Below, piece by piece: positions 53,301 through 62,300 of a DNA stretch of 64,000 nt (its first letter is position 1; each line of letters starts with the position of its first letter). The stretch is from positions 24,235-88,234 of the forward strand of contig JTDE01002891.1 in assembly GCA_014338405.1 (NCBI GenBank), given 5' to 3'. The DNA comes from Paragonimus skrjabini miyazakii (lineage: Eukaryota > Platyhelminthes > Trematoda > Plagiorchiida > Troglotrematidae). Position numbers and translations under genes: made by a program. The notes beneath the pieces are model-generated. The model had not been told where the DNA came from and ran no database searches. It saw only the letters and a program-made list of their open reading frames with translations.

Positions 53301-56300
53301 CAGCCCTCACTGCTGTCTGATATACGCGACCCTTAAGTTTCAGAGAGATACCCTTCTGTTGTCATAGGTGCCTTAGATTAGCGGACACCGTCCTAGTCTT
53401 GGAAATACGCGCTTTTATTTCATTCCCTACAAATCCGCCGACACCGCTGATGTAGCTTCCTAGGTATACAAACCGGTCAACAACCTCCAGAGCCACATTA
53501 TCCAACAGTAAATTTACGTAATTACAGCAATCTTGCAGAAGCACTCTGCATTTTTAGACTGTAAAGCGCATTCCGAGGTATTTAACAGAACGCGAAATAG
53601 CGTTTAGCATTGTTTGCGCCGCTTGAAAGTTGTCGGACAGCAACACCTTGTTGTCAGCATAAGTAAGATCAGTCAGTCTTTCACTAGGTATGAGGTCTAC
53701 GTCGGCATCTGGTGTGTGTCGGAGACAATCCTCCATTATTTTGTCTATGACGAAATTGAACACAAATGGTGAAAGGGGACAGACTTGACGTACGCCGCTC
53801 CTGGTGCTGAAACTGTCAGACAATCCACCGTAAACCCTAACCTGAGCTAAAGTATGGGAATAAAGCGCCAACAGTATGCTCACATACTTGGTCGATATAC
53901 CTCTGTGTCTAAGCGACCCGAAAAGTGTAGATCAATCCACCGAATCGAACGCACCTTTATAGTCAAGAAATAGGGTGATTATTGGATTGCGGTACACATG
54001 ACGCTGTTCCAGAATTTAACGAAGAGTATGTGATCTATAAATCCGCACCCAGGGCGAAACCCTGCCTGTTCTTCTCCAATGTTTGTCTCCCGAATTGGAT
54101 AATCGACAGTTACGTTAGACTGCGTGTTCCTTTTGAAAACCTGTATGGATATCGCTTCTTAAATAATATACATAAGTATAGCTAAGCAGTATACATATAT
54201 CCTTAAAAGGCTGCCACGGCTGGTAGGGATACTATAAACTTAAATTCTCCGACCACCCTACGATGTTGAGCATTGGGCCAATTAGTTCATATTAAGCACA
54301 GTCGTAATACCATGAATGAGTTACGAGTGATGACCAAGCTTCCGAAACATCTTCATAGGAGATACAGTAACTATCCTGTTATCTCTAATTGGTACTCATA
54401 CGATTAAGAGTTCTACATATAGTCTGGATCACAGGACTCATTAAACCTGTTGGTCTATGCTTCGGTTAGTGATAAGTGCTGGGGAATTTGAACGCCATTC
54501 ATTGTTGATGACAACTTTCCCACCCACAAAAGCATTCCGACTGGACTTGAGTTGCGCTCCTGTTGGAGTCCGTCAGTAACTGCGTCCCTTCTAGATGAGA
54601 CTAGGGGTAAAACCAATTCACAATAGAGAGGCGTATATCTCAGAAAGGTTACCAGACTTACTCCCGTTGATCGGATACCAGTCGGCTCCATTCACAATGC
54701 CCTGCTCAAAATGTTTGTCGTCATCCTTACACGTATGTTCGCCGGTTCTCATTTCTGGATTTTGATCAGCATAAGAGAGTGCCAGTTCACTAATTAAATG
54801 CAAGTAAAAATAGCGTAATCAGTTAGGAGCACTGCATATCCGTATCTCGTAAATTGGGTGAAAGTGTTAAGCTTCACTGAGTGTTCACAATAGTGAAAAA
54901 TGTAACAGGATAACAACCGAAATGCTAATTAGTTTGGTTTGTAATCATAAGTCCACCCTTCATTTATGGTTAGTTCCACATTTGTGTCCACACTGAACAC
55001 AGTTAAAATACGAACCAGTAATCCCAGCATTTTAACAAGCAAGTAGGTTACCTTTATTTAAAAAAGCTGTATGGTGGATAACTGAAAGAATAGAAGCTGG
55101 TCAGTAACAACGGGATGAAAGATTTTACCAGTGATACACAAAGGAAACAAAAGATAATTAACGTAGTTAGTGAGAGCACGCAATACAATTTCAACCAAGA
55201 AAGCCTCTTGAAACACACCCTTTATGTTCAATGCTTCCCCATGAGGTGAACCACAAGAATCGATGCAGAGGTATACAAAACACATTAACGAGACATGATA
55301 GATTTAAGCACCTCTTTAAAGGGAGAATACCTTTGAAATCATTATTCTGAGTTTGAAATTGGTCCAGTCTTGTCGTAATGGACCTAGCCTATTTAGGCAT
55401 TGGCCTCAAGGTGCATTTGCATATTTACGAAAAAGGGTTCGTGAACAGTTTTGTTCTGAGAGCCTCAAATCTGGTCTATATTCGATGCAGCAACCCAGCC
55501 TAGGATAGTAATATCATCTAACCTTGAAGAAAAGCAAGATTCAACACGGTGTTGTTGCTTGAACCGGTTGACCTGCACACTTATCCCAATGGGTCTGGTA
55601 TGAGCTTATGTGTAAGCATTCGTTTCCAGATATGGGTTGGTGAAGCCCACTTTAAACTAGGATCTTCCAAAAGACCGTGGGGGAGCTGCTAGCAATAATG
55701 TTCATCAATAACGTATTACAAATCAACCGAAAGTTTCTAGATGTTAGTAATTAACCAGCGCCGATTTTGGCTTCGGCAGCCTTACAGTACTCACCAACCC
55801 GCATGTAGTCAAGCTGTCGCACGGAATCAAACGCTTGTAATGCAACCCGAGTAGAGTATGCAATGTATTCTCGCCCTAAGTCCAAAATAGTTGTTGACAT
55901 CAGTGTCTACAAATACGTGTGAGCCATGAACGCCTTAAGAAGGCCGAACAACCACAAAAGCTGTGACAGATTACTCGGCATTGTACTACTTTCTCGACAA
56001 TGCATAACCCCTGAAGATACTAAGAACCGTCCTGCTTAAACCCCAGCATTACCTGCAAAATGTCGTTTATTTTGATGGTTATCAAAAAGTGAAGGTAGTT
56101 CACCTAAAGTTTTACGTTCATATCGATCAATTTCTAGAAGATCAGCACGCTCTTTTCATGATGAAAAAACACTTGTGTTTCTTATAAGGCATTTCTTGCT
56201 GTGTAGGAGTTCTGTATAAGGTGAAATAATCTTGACGTTATCAAAGACGGTTGAGTTGTTCATAAGATTTGTTTCCGTGGTTCACCGTCATGATAGTCAA

Positions 56301-59300
56301 AAGCAATACAAAGTAGTTCGGTAAAAAGCAAAGTCCTGTGACTAAAACGACAGTCAATTTACTGACTGCTTCAAACTAAACCGGACGAACAATTATTAGT
56401 GATGCAGCGGTTTTTCAATAATGTGAATCCGGCTCTTCCGTGCTGTTATCAGTTTCAATATTCCACAGAATGACGTAATCTAAGCGGAGATTACTGGAGA
56501 TGGTAGACTAAGACATTTGGAACAATCCTGAACGACGACACTGAACAATGATATTCAAAGCGAGTGGACACCTCAGGTTTGTCGGGCACAACCATCCCGC
56601 AGAGGTGCACAGTGTTCGCTGGCCTAACTGGGTCAGAACGACTACCAATGTAGGCTTTCGAACAATGGTGGGATTCCAATAAGATATCTCCGTCTTCAGC
56701 CTCTGTCTCACTGCCGAAATTCGAGTCACCTGGTTTAACTCACTCTAAAGTGTGTTCGTTGAATTATCATCTTACACAGGCGAGATAAAATGAGTGGTAT
56801 GTATGCTACTGCATACAGATTTAAACCCTCTTACCTTCAACTTGATTAATGAACTGCAACACCCTTCCATCACGAGCACTTGATCACATGACGGACTTCA
56901 ACCTGAATCATACTGTGCACCTGTAGTTAACAGTATTACTTAACTGTGACACAACCATACTATGACTGTCTTCATTTGTGAGTAAAAGAAATATAGGAGA
57001 AAAAACTTCAAGAATAAAAAAGCCTCATTATTACCCTACATTAAAGAGTAGTACGCGTGATATCATATTACATGGTTAGGTAGGTCATGGTCATGAAGGG
57101 CTAAACCATTGAGCCTATAGTTACATGCATTTTTATCTCTCACGCAGGACTGTTCTATAGTCCATGTTTAAGGCTCGCTACATCAAATGGTCTCCACAGT
57201 TCACGCACGACAATAGCGTTAACACCTAACTGTGATCGATGTTGAAACAAACAACTGGGTATAAACTGTGATAGAATAGTACCTGTGCTGATGTATATGT
57301 TGCTGACTAACTCCGCAAATTGTCTACAGTCCATAAACAATTAAGGTAAACAATGGCAAACCGCGTCATGTGATACAACCTCTCGTCTGTCCTACTGCCC
57401 ACAGACTTTTGGATCAGAAGGACCTTAGCTCAGGGAACGATCTCAATCTACAGTGTCTAACCGGTCTCCACATATCTTCTTCAAACCGTCAACCTGCTGA
57501 TTGATGTGTCCGTAATAAGTGCGTGGTCTATTGGACGAGTGGTTGGCAACTATAGTGGTCACTTCAACCACCAACTTCGTGAAAATATGGAGGTGAAGCG
57601 GACGTAGCAGTTTAACTTCAGCCCTCCCAACTCACCGTTGTTAGCTCACCGCCGAAAGTCAATGCATGTGTATGAATGTCAAGTATTGACAGACTACACC
57701 TCAAGTCGTGTGCTTTGCAGTTTCAGACTAACATCGTTATCTTCGCTGCCTTAAGTGACCGCCCTTCAACATAAGAAAAATGTTTTCCTATCCAAAACGA
57801 TCTGGTCAAACAAAGACGGTCGTAGGTGTAACAGAAGCTTGTTTCACAAAACAATCAGCAACCTCCATAACATCACTGCTCATGATTAAATTTATGCAAA
57901 TAAAACAAGGAAAGAGATGCACTTTTAAACTGTGAGAAGAGTAACAAAGTACTCAGCAGAAAGCAAAGGATTTACCAGTGCTGCTTGCAAGTTGCCGACA
58001 AGGCCAGGATCTATCAGCACTTCACTAAGTTAGAAGTCAGAAGCGGCATTCTGTGAGTGCTGGAGGTCTTATGTCAGTTCCTGTAATAAAAATTGAATTT
58101 AAAATAATGGAGAGGATGAAAAACATCAACACACACTGCCCTTAGTGTTATTTCTGTAAAATAATTCCTCTGAAGCAGTAGCCTGAGATAAAATGTAGAA
58201 AGAATACAACGGTAGAACGTTAAAAGATTGTTCAGCAAACCACTACATTAAGCGTTTGTAAAAGTGTCGAATGACATGTTGTGGCTGCAAAACCTCACAC
58301 AGTAGATGGGGATGATGTTATTTTGATTGGAAGTAAGTTTGAGGCTGCTGTCAAACTGAAAGAAGATCGGAAGTCTGGTTTATATTCCCCCATCGTGGAA
58401 AAATGTTTGTCTGTTTGAATCTACTGATTTCCAAACAGATCGCGGTGGCTTAAAGTAGTACAACGGATTCCACAGCTCTAGTTAAAAATAGAATGAAAGT
58501 AATTCTTTCATGAATTTCACGATTGCTACTGATTACCTTTGTTAATGCTGGAAGTAATACAAATCGGTTCCTAACCACTAGAGGTTTTCTCAGCCGTCAT
58601 TATTAGTTGTAACAATGTAGATGATGTCTTGATCAATACCGTACACCCTCCCAAACTTGGATGTATGTTATCACAACGGTACGGGACCTAATGTAATCCA
58701 ACGGCCGATTTGTAAGCAAACGGCTCGGTTCGCGTAGGTGATTTTGTATCTGCTGTCGGCTAAAGTGGATTGTCTTTCACAGTGCCCTTATTACTGATAG
58801 GCTGGAGTTATTAGAAACAGTTGTGACATGCACCTTCTTTCTAATTTAACTGGCAGATGGACGCTCTAGTTTGGTGGTGTGAATAACCTGAAGAAGTGTA
58901 TGTACTTCTAGAAGTAAAAGAAACCTTCATTTTGCGATTTTCTTCAACCATAGAAACTTTTCAATTGCCTATTATGCCACCTAAGACTATTATGAAAACC
59001 CTTTTATATTCGTTATGCACACAATCATAAGTAGTAACCCACCTAATATCTGACAACCCCAAGAGTTTTCTGGTGTACACTGCTCGTTGATCTGGTAGGC
59101 CACTGTGCAGTGGGCAATATATATTCATGACCTCGGTAAAAGAAATATAAGTCAATCCAAATAGGGCAACCATATCTAATGTAAATGGTACCCGCAGTAG
59201 CGTCGTCGCTGTGGTTGGTACGATATAAACGGAATACAAAGTAACTACAGTATGTTTCAAGCCTACTACCGACCCTGATTGAGTTTATTGCTGAAAAGAT

Positions 59301-62300
59301 TTAACTTTGGTTATTGAGGTATGACAGCTAAGTTGATTAACATACCCACTTCAGTATGATCTAGAGAAGATGCATGGCGTGGCGGAGATGAGGGCAGCCA
59401 AGTCATTGCAAAACAACACTTAAGAAACTTCAACAGATACCCAATTACGGTTTCAGAGACCACAAAAGCAGAACAAATGAGCGTCTATGTATAATAATCC
59501 AAATGTTGTTATGATTCTACGATCATTATTTTCATGACGCTGTTATTACCCGCACTGCATTGTGTGATTAACTAAACTTGCACTTTGAAGCGTCAATTCA
59601 ACCTATCCAACAATAGTCTTTCACATGCTGTGTTGCTCGGAATTTATATTTTGATGTGTGACTGTAGTTCGCTTTTATTGATGGTAAGTAGTAAACCTTT
59701 GACTAATATAAATTGAAAATTATTCAAAGTTGGCTACAAGTTCCGCAGTAACAGATTTTTCAATTAACTCCTTCTGAATATAGGCATTATGCTCGAAGTT
59801 CGCATCTGTTAACAATCATCAATAGTGCATCTTATTGCAACCATTAGGGCTTGAACTCCGGCAATACTTTCAGGAAGCAATCGTGTTGACCACTACACCA
59901 ACGATTCAAACTAAGCCAAGTCCGATTTATCACACGTGTGGCTCAGCCATGGTTAGCTGTGAGGAACGTACACATTATCCAATCGATTTCAGAAGAAAGG
60001 ACATATTAACTCCAGTCGATAACCCCACGCCTTGAACCTTCACACAACTTAAAACCACAGAAATCGTCGAACGTAGTGAGCAATATATTTCGATTACTAA
60101 CAAGTACTGAAAGATTCTGGTTGATATATCATGAGAATTCGGAAGGTGCGTGATAAAGACTAGTGTTGTAACACCTTCATACGATACTGTATTTTTTTCA
60201 GCCATCTATGATTTTGCGTGGCTTTTATGTGACAACCGCAGCCAGTGTAACCAAGTTGTAGAGAAAGTTTTGATTTAAGAGTGGAGATAATGCGACTAGT
60301 TTCCATCTTCAAGTGCACCTGCGAAAGAAACTGTTTTAAAGTAAGACATTTTAAAAGACAACACTTAATGCATGCTAGTCAATTTCAGTTTATCATGAGT
60401 TCCTAACGTATATATCTAAGTAGAAAAACTCACATAAAAATCGGATGATCAGGAGTTTCATTCAGTCGTGATTCGCCTGGCGGTGAACTGTCATACGGAT
60501 AATTTACAACCATGGAACCACCATGCAAATTGGCTGACAAGACAAAGTTGATATCCTCCATCCACTGCATGACCATTTTGGTCTCAGGTTCAAACTGCGA
60601 AAAAAAATCAAAAATTAAGTTGCGGACGTAAAATTCCTTAACTGGAATAGATACGTGTAGTAAGTGCAGAAATATCAACATAAAGGTAATAAGGCTGGCC
60701 TCAATAACTTGGTCACTGCGTTCAGCAAAATGCTTGAGATAAAATTCTGAATGAGTCACTTCATAGAACCCATTTTAAAACACTTATTGGAATCTCAGAC
60801 ACATGCCTGATTCTTTTTAAACCGCCGATCAACCAATTTACTAATATCCATTAGCCACTGGTTTGACAAACTCCTGTGGATCCTCACTGAATGTTCAGGG
60901 GCATGTAAAGAACCGCAAACATATTACGCCCGCTTGTTTCAAGAAGACGGAAAAGACCACTGACGACAAGCTTCAACGGAAGCAAATATCAGAAAAATGT
61001 GACAAACTACGCAAGTCGTTGTCAACGTTATCAACATTTCACGATCAGTTTCATCCTTGTTTGTGATCAAGTAGGCACAGTCAAGTTGACAGTGAAATCG
61101 AGAGCCAATGTACTGAACGCCAAAGCATTTGAACATATCAAAGTTAAAATTTCGTTCCAGCGTTCTGTGAAAATACCAGCAGTTATAATTAGAATTACCA
61201 GTTTTTTAACCACTGATTTATTTATAGAAGAGTTCTGTGACCTATTCACATGAAATGGCTAGCCAACGTCTGGTAGATCACGACAGTGAACGAGAAATTA
61301 TAAGACGAACAGTTGGGTACACCCCATTTTCGGCAGGGATAATAAGGAAGGCCCATGATACATTATGGCATAGACCCCAATCACACGGCTTCAAGTGATA
61401 TGTTTAACGTCTTTTTCAAAGCGTATTTCTTAGAAAAACTGGAGAGGAATTACTGCTCTATATAATGACCTCTTCGCAACGAACTCAAAAAGCCTTCTTT
61501 TGAACATTCAATGTATGCACGACTGTCAGGACTATATTCTGCTGCTTCGAAAAATACACCATTGTAAGACAGCCATATCTAGATATGTTAGAACGCGGTG
61601 CTCAAACCAAACAACATGAAGTATTGAAACGGTGTGATCCACATGCATTTATTTTGAGCTTGAAGATGTAAAAGCGACTTCGTGTACTTCAAGAAATTCA
61701 CTACGCACACGTGTGCGTACGGAATACACTTATTTATGGACATATATGGCTCGGATTAGAAGAAAAATAACGGCCGACCAGATTATATGCATACTTGTGG
61801 AAATATATAATTATTAACTTACTTTTGAGTTGTTAATACTGCCGGAGAAAAGATGATCAAGTGGTGCATTCTCTTTTCCCATATTATGAAACACCACCGA
61901 ATCCATGTTGGGAAAATTTCTATTCAAATCAACACCGTTGCCATTTAGTCTCCCATCTTTGTCAGACTAGTTGGAACTTTCAAAAGTGAAGAATAATGAA
62001 CCCACAGATGTAGAGCTAACGTCATATCCATCGGGGTTCATTGAAGAAAGCAAGTGAATGCGTGTGCCGTTAATCAGGCGTTGAATACGGAGAATTGCCG
62101 ACATATACCCAACGCATAACTCACTTGCCAACATGAGAAGCAGCTCTCTGCCGACCGTTTCATCACCATGCATGTTGGCTACATATTTGAACTCCGGAAT
62201 TCCTAGAAAATGTTTAAAAGTACAGTACAAACCAAATCATTTCAAATTACCTGTAACATGACGTCCTGGGAATTTGGCAAACTCAATGACAGTGAGCGGA

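Larger units (their letters stand above)
43016..54661 (-). other. Intron 5 (11,646 bases)
   Basis: GTAAGT to CCCAG, phase 1. It holds a long RTE LINE remnant in the same orientation as the gene (about 52,515-54,135) and a short RTE-type tail at 45,241. The stretch 45.3-52.5 kb is AT-rich, and I recognise nothing in it. Short open frames at 43,395-43,881 match nothing I know. Confidence 0.9.

Noticed and set aside
59845..59905. Possible tRNA gene on the minus strand
   Set aside because: Stems do not pair, and a SINE body follows in the usual position.
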